A DNA stretch of 64,000 nt from Agaricus subrufescens (GCA_029945375.1 CM057063.1:1857894-1921893), one strand, 5' to 3'. Numbered from the stretch's first letter, positions 36,918 through 50,140 are shown. Program-made: numbers and translations. Notes: generated from the letters alone by a model not told the origin.

Positions 36918-37620
36918 TTTATTAGCATACAAACTATGTAATGTTTTCCGATCTAATGGACTACAAAGCACTGCGTGCGGGTTACCATAAACCCTAAGGG
37001 TTCTTATTGATTTATTTCAGAGTATTTTTTAATCAAAACTCAGAACAAGCTCCGACATCATATTTCAAGTTTTTTTCGAGATCATGTTAGAATGAGTTAC
37101 TGGTGTTTTTTGTAAAATGTTATGTACCATTTCTTGACTTGGTTAACTAAAACTCCCATACAATATAGTAAATGCAATGTGATACTTTCATAAGTTCAGA
37201 AATGTGGTATATTTGGTATTTATGGTGACTTTCTAATACAATGAGTTCAGTATAATGTATAGGAGTTCTTTTAAACCTATTATTGGCCATATGTTAGCTA
37301 GCCGAGTCATGATAAACACACAATAATTTAGAACAATCAGCTGTAAAACATCTTAACATAAGTTTAAAATTCACCTACTAATAGATGTCGGAGTCTATTC
37401 CGAGTTTAATTTAACAAATGCTCGAAAATAAATCACTAAAATATCCTAGGGTTTATTGTAACCCACACGCAGTGAAAGATGTCTCTGGGAATTAAATATA
37501 TTGACGCGGATCAAATTATTCGGCAGTCATTACTTTTGATCAACGCCGGCTCCGGCTCATACAGCACGCCTCTCTTTAACCTCCACCACCTTGCCACCAC
37601 CTCATATCGTCACCCTCGCC
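36918..37620. other. AT-rich intergenic region
   Basis: About 0.7 kb, notably AT-rich from about 37020 to 37480, with no open frame of interest. It contains the 3' end of transporter D and the promoter of the cytochrome b5 gene. Confidence 0.4.
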
Positions 37621-38469
37621 ATGGCATCGTATTTTCTCAATTGGCTTACATCCGGGTCTACGAATACCACCCAGACTGAACCAACAACAGCCTCACAGTC
37701 CGCTAGTGCCTCTGTCCCTACTCTGACTCGACTCTCGCCACAGCCAGACGAGCATGATGATGAAGGATCAGATACCGAAACAGAGCGGGATCACGAAGAC
37801 GATGATTCTCCCCCCGCATTCCCCAGCTTAAACAGCGCCCAACGTGCAAAATCTCAACCTTCAACCACACCGCCTAACTTAATCCCCAAAGTCCTGACCG
37901 ATTCTCAGCGGATGCCCCCTCCACCTATACCCACGAATCGTCTCCTCGTCCCACAGAGCACGAATACCCCAGGATCCTTAGCTGTTCCCTTGACGACTAC
38001 CAAAAAGCCCTCATCGAAGAAGCGCGAAAAGGTCGCATTAGCACCTGGTCATAGTCCGATGGATTGGGCTAACCTCAAGTCTTCGGGCCGAGATTTGCGA
38101 GTGGGTCGCTACTTAATTCGTCTCTCTCTTCGATCACCACGCTCATTATTAATAAGGGGACGCATACATTAATGCGCATAACGCCATCCATGTTGAAGCA
38201 GCACAACAAACGTGAAGACGCATGGTCCGCTATCAACGGCAAAGTATACAACATTACTCCCTACCTTCCCTTCCACCCTGGTGGTGAAAAGGAGTTGATG
38301 CGCGCGGCTGGTAGAGATGGCTCGAAGCTTTTCGGTATGTGCTCAGTCTGACTGATGTCGTCGTACGCGCGCTGATGGAAGGTCAGCATTGACTCATGCT
38401 TGGGTCAATGCGGAAATGATGCTTGATGCGTGCCTTGTTGGCTTTTTGGTTCCTGAACCTTCTTCGTGA
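37621..38469 (+). CDS. Cytochrome b5-like heme-binding domain protein
   Basis: Exons 37621-38100, 38157-38334 and 38387-38469 give 246 aa. The N-terminal two thirds are a disordered Ser/Pro/acidic region. From about residue 150 a cytochrome b5 fold follows: ITPSMLKQHNKREDAWSAIN, GKVYNITPYLPFHPGGEKEL, then AAGRDGSKLFALTHAWVN. The first axial heme ligand is the His of HPGG, and the second should be the His of LTHAW. Family members of this type (IRC21 or the N-terminal part of cytochrome b5 reductase 4) carry electrons in lipid metabolism. There is no reductase domain and no membrane anchor. The ATG at 37621 is chosen; upstream codons are not ATG. Confidence 0.85.
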
Positions 38470-38626
38470 GAAGACAGGTTGGAATGTAGAATGACAGTTG
38501 AATATTCATGAAAAATTTATGTACACTGATGTTTTTCCACTGCATATAGAGGATCTTTAATATAATGATGAACCAACCAATATAGTATACAGTAAGTTTT
38601 AAACAGCAGTAATCTTACCCTGCAAT

Positions 38627-41447
38627 TTACCTCCCAAGTTTGTTACCAACTGTCACACTGACATGAGCAGTGTGAGCCCCAAATGTTGGTAGATTTGTCT
38701 CTTCTGGCAAATTTTCCAGTCTAGATTTCTGCAACATAATTTGCAAATCTCCTAGGTCAGGAGTGTGCAAGTCTGTGTGGGGAGAGCTGGTATGATATGT
38801 TGCCCATAGAATGAAAACAAAGTTGGACAAATCTCCAAGTTGAATAAATCGGATGAGATTTGTCCCCTCATGGATGTGATGTTTCAATTCAACAGAAGGA
38901 ACATCAGAATTCTTCATAAAATACATCAAAACATATTCCCTAGTCAAAAAGATGACATAAAGCTCACCAGTTCCTTTGAATAGAATGTTTGACCATAATC
39001 CTGAGTGGGATTAACTTCAATAATTAGTTTTCCTCCTGAAGGCCATTGGTTTTGAAATTGGCCAAGCTCTTGAGCAAGCTGTTCAGCTGTACCAGAGCAT
39101 TCAAGTCGTTGTCGCACAAAATCAACAGACTCAGCCAGTACACATTCCAATCTCCATGAGATCATTGAAGGTGTTTGTGCAACTCGAAAGTTAGTCTCTG
39201 TCATGATCTCCCTTTCAACTGGTACTCGGGGTAGGTTCCATTCCAAGGCTACTTCTTTGCTGATATTGAAAAAGTGCTCTGATACTCGGGGTTTAGCGGA
39301 ACCATTCATCAAAAGCCAGATTCCAGGGACACCATCAAAGGGTTTCCAGGCCACCAATGTGTCTCTTGTACGGATATCAGGGTTTAAAATGGCTCCAGCT
39401 TTTTCTACGTTGGCCAAGCTTTCAAGTGGTAAATCGGGCTTCGCATGATAAATGGTCCCATCTGAGGAACCATTGGCGCCAAAGTGTTGTTCCGAATTTA
39501 TTTGGCTTCCTTCGATCAAATCACCTGCAGCATGGGACAATGCGGGACCATGAGACGTTTGACGGCTTGCCGACGTCGTGGCACTGATAGGAACTGGGGA
39601 GATGGTCGTGTGTTGGTCAATGCTCGTCTGGCTCGTAAATGATCTGTTTCCAGCCCGTCCTTGTGCCCCAACTTGGGGACTATCACGAGCAGTACTTTGA
39701 TGTTCTTGACCTCCATCCTTCTTGTGTCTTTCTAGTTCTTCGCGCTCAAATGCCGTCAGATAGCGTTTTTTGCTACTTCCCCCAGAGTATTCTGACGTGG
39801 GAGGCGCACGCCCACGGTTATATGCATCAGATAACCCGCGATGGTTCTCAACAGCGTCTGATTCAAAATGCCGTGGTGACTCTTGTGTATACGAGGGAGG
39901 TGACCTTGGCCTTTGGAGATGTGGAGACCTCGAGCGACGCGACTTTGATGACGGCCATTGTGAGTGAGGAATATGCGGAGATACAAGCGGAGACTTTGAA
40001 GGGTGGGTCGATCCAGAGTAGTGAGAACCATGCGAATAGCTGGGACGGCGGGCCGTATATGGGGAAGGAGGAGAGCGGTGAGATGAGGGTGGTGGGGACC
40101 GAGAAGACCTATTCCTCGAACCCCACCCGTTTTCTTGACTCCTTCGGGAGGGCAATGGTGACCGTGACCTATGTCGTTTGTAAGGCCGAGTGAATGAGCT
40201 TGAGCTCGGCGACCTGGATCGCTTCCGCGGGGTGCTGCTGTCCTTTTCACGCATTACGCTTGATGGAGAAGCAAGACCGTTTAGGGTTGGTGACTGAGAG
40301 GATGCGTTGGGTGAAGGGATCGAAATGGAGATCAAAGTAGAAATAGGAACTGCCAAATTATCAGTGGCTATTGTTGTATCGCCCGATGGTTTTTCGATAA
40401 GCTGAGTTGCTGATGCAGAGGGCTCTGAAGTTTTGCCAGATATAGACCCACTAGTGAACGTGCAATCAATGGAAGGGCTCGAGACGGGGGGAAGCTTGGA
40501 GGTTGCTGACGGTGGTAGGTTTTCAACACGCGCCTCAGTGTTCAGCGTGCTTTTATTAGCAGAGGCATTGTTGGAGCGTTCCTGAGCTAATTGCGACTGA
40601 CACGTAAGCACTGAATTGGCGAAACGATCACAAAATGTAGGCGTCATGATAGCATCCATGGTTTTGTCATGAACGATAGGGTTGTCAGGTTCCTCATGTT
40701 GGTCATGCACACGTCGAAGATGAGCATTTTGTTTGACAAGAGGTGCAATACGCTCTTTGAGAGAGGGTGTTGGCCAGGAACTTGCCAAGTCCCCACGATC
40801 CTGAGACTCTCCTCGGTTACAGGGATGTGACCCCGAACCGGTTACAGCCAGATCGATTTTGGGTCCGTCTTGCAATCTACGGGAGCCAGACGATTGGGGA
40901 TCATCACCATCATTCGCCACTCGTAAGTGGAGTCCGGGAATAATCTTTCGCAAGTGGAAAATGAGTTATTAAGCTAGAGCCCACTAGAGAAGTCCAGCTG
41001 ACTTACATCAGGGTCCTCGGCTTCTTTACAAGCATGTGGACTCAACGTGTCCGCATGCTCAATGACACCGTTCATAGGGGACGGACTCCGCGATACAGCA
41101 GCCTCGCTGGCCGTGCTGTGGGTGAGGCGGTGGTTCCCTAGAATTAGACCGCCGGAATCTTCGAGATTTCCAAGTGACCGTCCTGACCGATGTCTCCTCC
41201 GATTGCGATTATTGGTCCGCTTTGAATTTGGCGAGAAATCGAGGCCTCTCTGATCCAGCCTGGACAGTAAAGCAGGTTCTCCGTCGGAGCGAGAGGGCGA
41301 GGGACCGAGATGGTGCGCTTGGTGAGATTTTTTTCCCGGCGAAGATGTATTGTAACCTGGGCGGATCCAGGCCTTGTTGCGGTGCACATGCCTCGACTCT
41401 GACGGGGGGCTTTTCCTGGGGCCGATGCGCGAGTCCAACTCAGACAT
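38627..41447 (-). CDS. Large Ser/Arg/Pro-rich protein of unknown function
   Basis: Exons 41447-41007, 40944-38968 and 38911-38627 give 900 aa. The N-terminal 600 or so residues are disordered, with an RS/SP-rich block (RSRSPSSSS, RHRSRSPLPSRRS and similar) that suggests a nuclear RNA-processing or chromatin role, and a charged KKRYLTAFEREELERHKKDG helix. The C-terminal 300 residues look globular: GVPGIWLLMNGSAKPRVSEH, MISWRLECVLAESVDFVRQR, GTNLIRFIQLGDLSNFVFIL. I do not recognise this domain. It is divergent from the enoyl-CoA hydratase with 87 bp between start codons. The function is not inferable beyond probable nuclear location. Confidence 0.72.
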
Positions 41448-41534
41448 GGGAGCTCAGAACAAGAGCAGAAGAGGGCTAAGCATGGAGGCCTGGGTATGGA
41501 GGTCTTACGTAAAGGAGATTGTCAGACTTCTCCC

Positions 41535-42740
41535 ATGGACTACAGCAACTACAAGGACCTCGCTGTCAGCCGCGACGGCCACGTACTCACCATATGCATC
41601 AACCGCGCCAAGGAGTAAGCAAAACTACCTGCACACATAGACCCTCTAACGTAGTGTCCAGGCGGAATACTCTTAACCCCAATATTGTCGAGGAAATCAT
41701 CAATATCTTCGAGCTCGTCGACCAAGACGACCAAATTCGGGTGGTCATCCTCACAGCCGAGCCGACAGCCCCCGCATTCTGCTCCGGCGTAACTCGCCCT
41801 TTCGAGTCTGCCATGTTTGAGACCTGTTGACCTTTTCTCTTCAGGCTGACATCTCCGGTGGTTGGGATGTCCTCTGGAGCCCAGAAGCCGTGAAAGAGGG
41901 GCCACAAGGTAAACAAGGTTTCGCAGAACCTTGCCGCCCTTGCTGACAATGTCTCCAGCCCATAGAGATGATGGAGGCCGTGCTGCCATAGCTATCTACC
42001 GTTGTCGCAAAATCACCATATCCGCTGTGAATGGCCACGCAGTTTGTTCATTCTTCCCTCAACGGAAAGACGCTGTTGATTCCAGTATTGGTAGGCAGGA
42101 GCTGGCCTAACCGCTTGCCAACTCCCATTTGATATCCGGTTCATTTGGGCTGGAGCCAAGCTGACTTTCCCTTTCGTCCGACGTGGCATCATCCCCGAAG
42201 GTACAAGTTCTATCCTAAGCCACTAGTTTGTCGCTAATTGTTTTCTATGACTAGCTACCTCAAGTTACATTTTACCTAGACTCCTCGGTCATTCAAGAGC
42301 CAACTCTCTGCTTCTCACCGGAGAAACCGTGACTCCGGACTCACCTCACATTCGTGATCTATATCACCAGATTCTCCCCACACGAGATGCTGTCTATCCG
42401 GCAGCTAAAGCCCTCGCTGATGAACTTGCTGCTAAAACCTCTCAAATCTCAGTTGCCTTAACCAAGGGTCTCTTGCAACACACCGGGGATAGCATCGAAG
42501 AGACCCATCTTCTCGATTCCAAGGCTATACAGGTTACCGCGAGTAGCAAAGATGCCGCTGAGGGTGTCAAAGCTTTCTTCGAGAAAAGGGCACCCAAATA
42601 CGCAGGCGTTCTTTCAAAGGATCTACCCGATTGGTTCCCTTGGGTGAGCCAGGTCCCATCTTTACATGTGTATCCGAATTTCTCATTGTCACAAACAGTG
42701 GCGAAGGCTCGATATCAAACATCTCAAATCTAAAATGTAA
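41535..42740 (+). CDS. Peroxisomal enoyl-CoA hydratase/isomerase
   Basis: This crotonase-fold enzyme acts on enoyl-CoA thioesters in fatty-acid beta-oxidation. Exons 41535-41614, 41662-41788, 41845-41908, 41959-42041, 42095-42200, 42255-42643 and 42699-42740 give 296 aa. Family blocks: LTICINRAKERNTLNPNIVE, AFCSGADISGGWD (oxyanion-hole block), ISAVNGHAAGAGLTACQLPF, FIWAGAKLTFPFVRRGIIPE (catalytic-Glu region) and LLLTGETVTP. The last exon reads WRRLDIKHLKSKM and ends in SKM, a type 1 peroxisomal targeting signal, seen only if the final intron (42644-42698) is removed. Hydratase versus Delta3-Delta2 isomerase cannot be decided. Confidence 0.88.
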
Positions 42741-42788
42741 AAGAACTTATTTATAAGTAAATAAATATACTGTTATGTTATACATGAT

Positions 42789-44346
42789 TTATGTGCCAAA
42801 CTCTCCAATAATTTCCCTCTCATCGATCGCCAACACCTCCCGCCGATCGGGGTACAAGGCACTGACAATCTCTGTCTCCTGCCATCGGTTTTCTGCGGGA
42901 TCTCCTATAGGAGCGAGCTTATAATGAATCGACAGAGCAGAAAGTACACCGCCATAGGCATGAGAAATGCCCGTATCAATAATAATAATCTTGCCACCAC
43001 ATCGGGAGACGATGTTCTAGTGCTCGTAAGTCTCGAGAGCTCGAACCAAGAGAGAATTGAACGTACGCTAAAGTCAGGAGTATGGCCCATAATCATACGT
43101 CTGGTCCCAGTCTTGGCGAGAACCTTTTCAACGTCTGCACATACTCTCTCTTCATCGTCAAGAGCCCAACCGCGATACCACACAGGTCCATTCGCATCGT
43201 ACATATGTTCTTCATCCTTAGTGGTACCTGTTTTGATGTTCAAATTTTAGTCGAAATGGCGCATATAGTCATAATTGTTTGCCATTACCGTGAGGCAGAC
43301 CAGGATAAGCGTAGGGCGGGTGAGGTGGTGGTTGTACTCGATGTTGTAGCCTCCTTAAAAACGTCTCCGCAATTTCATTAATTCTGGTCGGATACGGTGT
43401 TAAATCCGGATATGTAGGAGATAATCCACCATGAACGAAAGAAAGTGCCGCATGTGAAAGAGGGTCGTTCGCGTCATAATAGACTGACAAATCTGATCCC
43501 TCCAGGTTGGCATCTTCTTTCTGATAAATCAGATGTTTGGTATGAGGTGGGAAGGGTGTGTTGGGAGGTCCGATAGATGAATGAAGAGGAAGGCGAGAGG
43601 CAGTAGTGTAGTTATTAGCCCATGAACGGCCAACAACGCCAGTGCTCAGCATCTTTTGGCGAGCTGAGATAGAACCAAAGGTTTTGAGCTCTGTAGGATA
43701 CACATATCTTAACGTGGGCAAGCTTCGTAAGGGCACAGAATCCTAGCACTGAAAGGGTAGGACACATACCTCCAGTCACCAATGGCATTCATCCACTCAT
43801 GATTCCCGAGATGAGTTAAAACCGTCCCGCCAGTTGCTAGGGCCTGCTCACGCAGTTGATCCATCCAAGCAAACAGTTTAATGGTATCATCGCCTCTGCA
43901 ACAAAAATCGGGTCAGTGAATAGAGGCCACCCAGCAGCAAGAAACGAGCCGAACCTATCAATAATATCTCCTGTTTGCACAAAAAAGTCTACATCTCCAC
44001 TCCAATCTCCCATATCGTCTGTCACACCAGAGAACTGAAGAACGCGCCTGGCGTTGGGCAAATCACCATGTAGATCACCAACGGCCACAATATGACGGGT
44101 GAATGTAGTTCGTGTTTCCTCATATTGCCACGTCTTGTCCCCGCTTGCTTCCCCTGCCTCGGTGTGGGCAGGCGACCATATACGATGACCAGGTAGGTTT
44201 CCAAGTAAGGCTCCCCGAATAAATTCCCCGTTAAGGTATACTCGGGCAACAGTGAACACCGGTGCGAGGGGAACCAGATTGAAGACATAGACGGAGAGAG
44301 CGACCAGTGACAGTAGAAAGACGTTACGACGTGTCAGCAGCATCAC
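42789..44346 (-). CDS. Calcineurin-like metallophosphatase, Shewanella-like (SLP) type
   Basis: Exons 44346-43955, 43895-43770, 43707-43289, 43227-43067 and 43016-42789 give 441 aa. A hydrophobic N-terminal helix (NVFLLSLVALSVYVFNLVPL) is a signal anchor or signal peptide. The metal-binding signatures are complete: VAVGDLHGD, QTGDIIDRGDD, HLGNHEWMN, SFVHGGLSP and IMGHTPDF, then IIIIDTGISHAYGG. The order fits PPP-superfamily phosphoesterases resembling bacterial and SLP phosphatases rather than PP1/PP2A. It probably acts in the secretory pathway or at a membrane. Substrate unknown. The stop is 48 bp from that of the convergent enoyl-CoA hydratase gene. Confidence 0.87.
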
Positions 44347-44704
44347 TTTCGCATCTGATATGAGAGCTCATCTGGGAAGCCATTAAGATATGCGACACAC
44401 TTTGGGTTCCTAAGTGACTGGTTGCGACGGTACTAGCTCGTGTGTACCAGACGAGTGATGAGCAAAACAAGGAAATTGATGTGACCACATCAATTGCTTT
44501 AGGCGATAGGCGATACAGCCTTTCACTTCGAAATATGAAGTTTCGCATGATGGTTTATTTGCGTTCTGAAATCCTGCACTAAATGCTCAAGATGGGTAAA
44601 ACCCTTCAAGAAAAAAAAAAACTCGAACTAGATCTAATCAACCCCCAGTGGCAGAGTACGTATGAAAGCTCGATGTTAACGACATACGATGAACTACCTC
44701 TACC
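44347..44704. other. Short intergenic region
   Basis: It lies between the phosphatase start and the stop of the 7-TM gene on the same strand, and should contain the phosphatase promoter. No other feature was seen. Confidence 0.4.
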
Positions 44705-46007
44705 TCATTTCCAAAAGACATAGAATGTCATGATATCCTTAAAAGCCGCCCAAGAGATCAGCTTTCCGAGTGTTCGACGTATTGAGAAGAAAACCTTACT
44801 TTGTACGTTCCGAAGATGGCAGCGGCACAGAAGGGTCCTTAGAATAGAGTGTGTTCGAGGCCTCAGATACACGTCGAACAGAGAATACTTACCGAAGGGT
44901 ATTAGAATGACGTATGCAAATTCTGTGTTTTTGGTGGCATACGTTGCTATGGCAAGGCTAAGAGGGCGCGGTGAATGCGATGTCACCACAGGATCATAGA
45001 AAAGTAGTCAGTACCACATACCTTATACCCACTAAGGCGATGACTGTAAAGGCGATTGTTCGGACAAACGCATAGATGTACTTGCGCATGGTGGAAGTAA
45101 TACTCATATTCTTCACTTGGAGCCAATTTTTATAGAGCATCCAAGCAGTGGCAGCTATTGAATTTCAATATAAGAAGTTGATTTTGGATGCATGGAAGAA
45201 GAAACCTTGAAAGCCAACGACCAAGACGCCAGCAAGAAGTGTCAATATTAGAGTCACAATTATACTGCCAACTGACAATCAGACAGTCAGTGAGTTGTCA
45301 AGTGTTAGCACGCACGGTTTGTTGTCCTCGGAGCGACAGTAAAAGGCGGGAGTTGCAACAGAGAGTGGTTTATGAGAGAAACCAGCCACCTACAAACACT
45401 TAGCGGAGGGTTGTAACATAGCTGATTGACTCACCAAAACTGTCTCAAGAAATACCAAGAAGAGAAGTATCCACGGTATCAAGACTAACTGCTGGGGCCT
45501 CAGGTTTGAAGGGAGGTTTGAAAGAAGTGACCACCCACCACGATTTCGCTCTTTGACTCTGACCCGTCTTCCCAATTATCCGACATGAACATACGCCGGA
45601 TTGATGTGTATATCTAATCGCATAAACCGGAATGTAGTTGAATTCCTTTGGACTGATCACAAAAAAAACATACGTCAATCGTGTAGGCTGCCATTGCTGC
45701 ACCGAGACTGGACGATTCCATCAGTAGTTGGATTAATTGTCACAAAATATACTCACAGGGTGGTTGCTGAGTGAATGATACCCACTTGTACTAGGCAAAG
45801 CGCTACATTTGGGTGATCTGTTTGTTGACCAACTAATAGAATCTCTCCGATCGCGAAAAAAAGCATCGAAAACATCAGTGTATACCATGTCTTTCTTCGA
45901 CCAATATACGGAGATACGAGGGGGGGAACTATCGTCATCACCAGGAGAGCAATAGAAATGAACATCAAAACATCCCAAACGATGACCTGACTGGTGAAGG
46001 GAGCCAT
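44705..46007 (-). CDS. Seven-transmembrane protein, expanded agaricomycete family, copy 1
   Basis: The start ATG at 46007 opens MAPFTSQVIVWDVLMFISIA; about ten short exons follow. Recognisable segments in order: TM1 and TM2 (FSMLFFAIGEILLVG), HPNVALCLVQVGIIHSATTL, LGAAMAAYTID, TM3 QLVLIPWILLFLVFLETVL, an extracellular loop with FYCRSEDNKP, TM4 SIIVTLILTLLAGVLVVGFQ, TM5/6 YIYAFVRTIAFTVIALVGI, and TM7 with AAAIFGTYK, then a last exon DIMTFYVFWK and TGA at 44705-44707. The GTxxDIMxxWxFW end is shared with the copies at 48.7 and 51.3 kb. The receptor-like layout suggests sensing, but no ligand or G-protein motif is evident. A GAAA microsatellite lies in the 5' leader (about 46037-46060). Confidence 0.75.
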
Positions 46008-48714
46008 TTCAGCTCTCAGAGCTGGTTTCAGAGGAGAAAGAAAGAAAGAAAGAAAGATAGAGAAAGATAGAAACTGGAGGGGCTTTGAAACGGACAGGAA
46101 CAACTAGCTCAGAGAGGCCCGCCCTTCATATGCGAGAAATTAAATCACCATCAACGTATTGCCACGATCAAAACAAACCCCGGAATTCTGATGCAACCTT
46201 TGTAGTGCTAATTTCTCGTCGAGTTCGCCTTACTCGGGGGTATTGGGGGTGAAGGCATTATCTACAAATTCCTTGAGCGTCTTACCAACTCGGGATGGTT
46301 AGAGTAAGCAGTAGCATATGATCAGTGAAATGTACACACTGTGGATACAAGGCGTCCTTATTTGATAGATAAATATATCGACTGCCTGGGATTGTGCAAC
46401 CATCAATGCCTTGCTCCCAAATACGTATGTATGCCGGTGCTTTCATCGCAATCGCAAGTCAAACACTGGATGCTTTCAACAATGCAACATGTCCGCGTTA
46501 CTTGGGATGTTGATGGGTCGAGGCTACTGAAAACAAGCATCAAGTACTTATGAATTGATCCTCGGAATCAAAAAAACCGTGAGACGTAGAAATCCTAAGA
46601 GCGAAGAATTTTGGCTGACTCTCCAAAAACATAGCTTGTGTTTGTCGCTTCAATCGATATTTTCGTGACTTGGATGCGATTAGAGTGTTGCGGTGGAAGC
46701 CAGCATGTTCCCGAAGGCCGTTCGTAACATGGCCGGCACACTTCTGTTGCATCAGATCGTTTGATTGATACAGAACTAATATGAGAGATCAGTGTAAAAA
46801 TAAAAGCTATGCCTCTCCATTAGGTTTAAGACATTGATGGACCATGACTTGGCGATCGCGAGGAAACGATGTTTGATTATGGTATATGAATCACTCCTGA
46901 TTCAGCTGATCGGAGTCTCATTTTGCTTTGTCCTCCAGATTCTGTGAGTCTCGCTTGCTTTGTGCTCCTACTTGCTTTGTCTCCTGAAGGTTCAACCGTA
47001 AAATTTCAAGAATCACCTTTGCTCGCAACTGTCGCGCACATTTTAGCTAGAGGCAGTGCTATAGGTAGGTGAGATAGGTAAGGAGACCTTTGGACGACAG
47101 ATAGTCACGAAGCTCTACATCTGGATCCGGACAGTTAGAGTTTCAAAATTTCTTGGCATAGTATGAGTGCAGCGGGGATCTCACTGAACTGATCTACGCA
47201 GTGACTTGTGAATAAAATCCCACAACGACTGTGATGTTGGTATTCTCATGGTGAAAGCCGTTATAGCAAACATGTTTGGCAGTGGGTTTTGTGATTCAAG
47301 ATTGTTACGGCCAATAACGCGAATTTATCGAACGATGAAAGACCAAGTCGCCGACGTGAAACCAAGTGTACTTCAGCAATCATTGGTCTCCCCTTTGGTC
47401 AATTCCTTGAATCTGTTTTTTTAACAAAGAACAACGACCGGAGCAATTCTATATTCTGTCATACCGTCCACGCAGCCTGTCGGTTTACTATCGGGAAATT
47501 GAAAAAGAGGGACATAACCATATCGCTTGTCGTGCCTTAGTTCGCGTTCAACTGTAGTACATATGGTTCAAAGCATCTCGTGAATGTGCTTTGATGGGCT
47601 ATGGTGTCATCAATTTGACGAAAAGGGCCTTCGGAGTTGAGCGACCCTATTCTTAGTACGTCAACCTTCGTATCATTTTCCGGTGACCCCTTGGGTGACC
47701 CAATCATCAAGACGAAACGATCCCACTCCCACTGTGTAGGCTTTTATCCGTTCATCCAACTTAATTGTTCAAACTTCTCTAACAGGTATGACTGTCCACC
47801 ACACTCAAAGATATAGTTTTCCAACAACTTACTCTGTAGAAGCTGGTAACGTCCAAATCTCCTTATAAAATGCTTCAGTTGACAACTGAGTAAGAGTATT
47901 TCCTTTCTGGCTTTCATCTACCATTATGACTCGAAATTTTTAACTTAAAGCCTTCACAAAAACTTATTTAACCAGCATCACAGCAAGGAGGTGCAAAGAA
48001 CCGACGCGTAGAACTGACATATTTGGTACTGACGCCAGTTTGTCAGGAGTCGGGTTCGGGACCTGCAATGACGATGTAGAGCTCAATCGGTATGTTATTG
48101 ACAACGGGTATACTCATCAGCCCACTTGCATTCGAATATTTGATGGGGCTCTCTTAACAACGGAGTCTGGAAAGAACAAAGCTCGGTACCGCGGGTCACC
48201 AGCAAGGAATGAATCCCCTCTTGGTATGGCCCAATTTGTATTACTACGCCTGTTATAATTGGACGGGTACAATATCACGATTATTCCTGTCGCTCGCTAC
48301 CGTAGTATGCCGCCGTGTGCGAGAATTCGTTTCCGTCGTCGGCCTTCTGCGCCGACGTTTGTAATCTTCGAATATTCAAAGCCACAAAATCACCACCCCA
48401 CATACCGCATAAGTGCAAGCACCATTGCAAAAAATACTGCTTTTCTTGGACAACAATTACTTCAATCGTCATGCGCCCGCGCGGTAAATGTAATGTGTTC
48501 ACTACGCTCTTGTTACGCGATCAACATGATAGATGATCCATCGAGTAGGTTCTTGTTTTTTTGTCTCGTCCGACAAAGTCATCACTCCTCTAGTGATCAC
48601 ATCTTGATGTGGTCAGCGACGCAGACGAATTATTTTCCAGCATAAAAATGATGCCCAGTCTATGCAGCAAATAACATATCCTTCCCTGGTTCAAACTGGC
48701 ATTCGGTGACTGGC
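46008..48714. other. Long intergenic region without supported gene
   Basis: About 2.7 kb of low-information sequence between divergent 7-TM copies. I tested the frames at 46341, 48040 and 48259 by eye and found no family features. It may contain decayed repeats. Confidence 0.4.
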
Positions 48715-49830
48715 ATGGCTTCCTATCCCAGCAATCGTTCGATCATCATCGTTTTCGACGTCACTGCTGCTTTCGTCTCCCTTCTGCTACTGCTGCTCAC
48801 CTCCACCGCAGTATTGTCGAAGAGGGTAACTCGAAGGGGCAGTTGGTTTAACTTTATTGTGCCAACTGCCGTTTATCCTGCTACTTATCTCCTCCAGCTT
48901 GGAGAACAGGGACACACTCAACCGACTTCAAAGGGCCTATGTATCGCGCAGGTCCTGTTGATTTATGCCTTCCCGGTATAGTACGGTACACCCACACTCA
49001 ACCTTTCAATCAACTACCCAAAAGTTTAGTGCCGTAGCCGGTTTCACATGCTTCATGTGGGAAGTCTGTACAATTTCGCGTTTCTTTCAAATTTGCTCTC
49101 CGCTGAAACACTTCCACAAGTCATACCTAATTCTTTGCTCGAATTTGGCTAGTCCAGGATCTGAAATCGTTTCAAGAAAACCATCCAGATATGTCAGTAA
49201 TTTTTTCCCGTCGTCATGAAGAGATTTAAGCTCAAGGCGCACCTAGATCCTATTTATCCCACCAATCGTCTTTGTATTGGTTCTTGTCACTGACCTAGTG
49301 GTATGTTATCCCTATGACCTGAAGTCGCAGAAGCATGAAGGCGATTCCATTGTAGTTTATTCTTGTCTCCCACCAAATTCGCGAGACGATTGGTTTCGAC
49401 GTTGGCCAAATTTATTGCCACGCGACGCACCCCGTATTGTAAGTCGATCTCATCACACCAGTAAGCATTTGAAATGAAGGGAGAGAAAAAGGGTGCTGTT
49501 CACGGCAGCTGTGTGCCTCTCTTTGTTCTGCGCTTTGCTCTACATATACGGTACTATCCCAAAGTCAATCGCCAACATTCGTACTAAAGCAACGCTCAAG
49601 GCATGATGGTAAAGCATCTTAAAACATGCTGGCCATCCATCGCGACTCGAGAGACTTGGCGGCGAAAACAATTAATTCATAGCACTATTCGCATTACTTT
49701 GATGACCATCAGCAAATCGGCTCAAATATTGTAGACCTTACCTCATAAACATACATTGTATTACAAATAAAGAAAATGTGAATGCTTACGTTCTGGTAAA
49801 GTGAAATAAATGGACAATAAAGCTTTTTAA

Positions 49831-49983
49831 GACCTTACAATCTGAATAAAAGAATACAATCATGGCACATTTTATTTGTTTAAGATTACAATCTTTTTCA
49901 AAGCATACAATCATGTCACAATTTATCGTGTTAAGATTACAATCTTTTTCGAAGAATACATCGATGCTTCAATCTTTAATGTG
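49831..49983. repeat. Three tandem copies of a 51-nt AT-rich repeat
   Basis: Units begin at 49831, 49882 and 49933, the clearest pair starting AAGATTACAATCTTTTTC and continuing with AAGCATACAATCATG or a close variant. The units carry AGATTACAATCTT, the reverse complement of the AAGATTGTAATCT units that end the SINE-like element at 50323-50373. Confidence 0.75.
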
Positions 49984-50140
49984 GGATTAAAAGCCTGACT
50001 CCAACACTAAAATTAAATGGTATATGAATCTAACATTATACGAGGGCAGCATCGATGGTGCATACCAGCAGCTGAGGGACTTAGAAAATTTTCGAGTTTT
50101 TTGAATTTGTGTATATATTTGACGTATGTACTAAGTGAGT

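Noticed and set aside
39639..40250. Open frames on both strands inside the large SR-rich gene
   Set aside because: They mirror the RS/SP repeats of the real minus-strand gene and have no family features.
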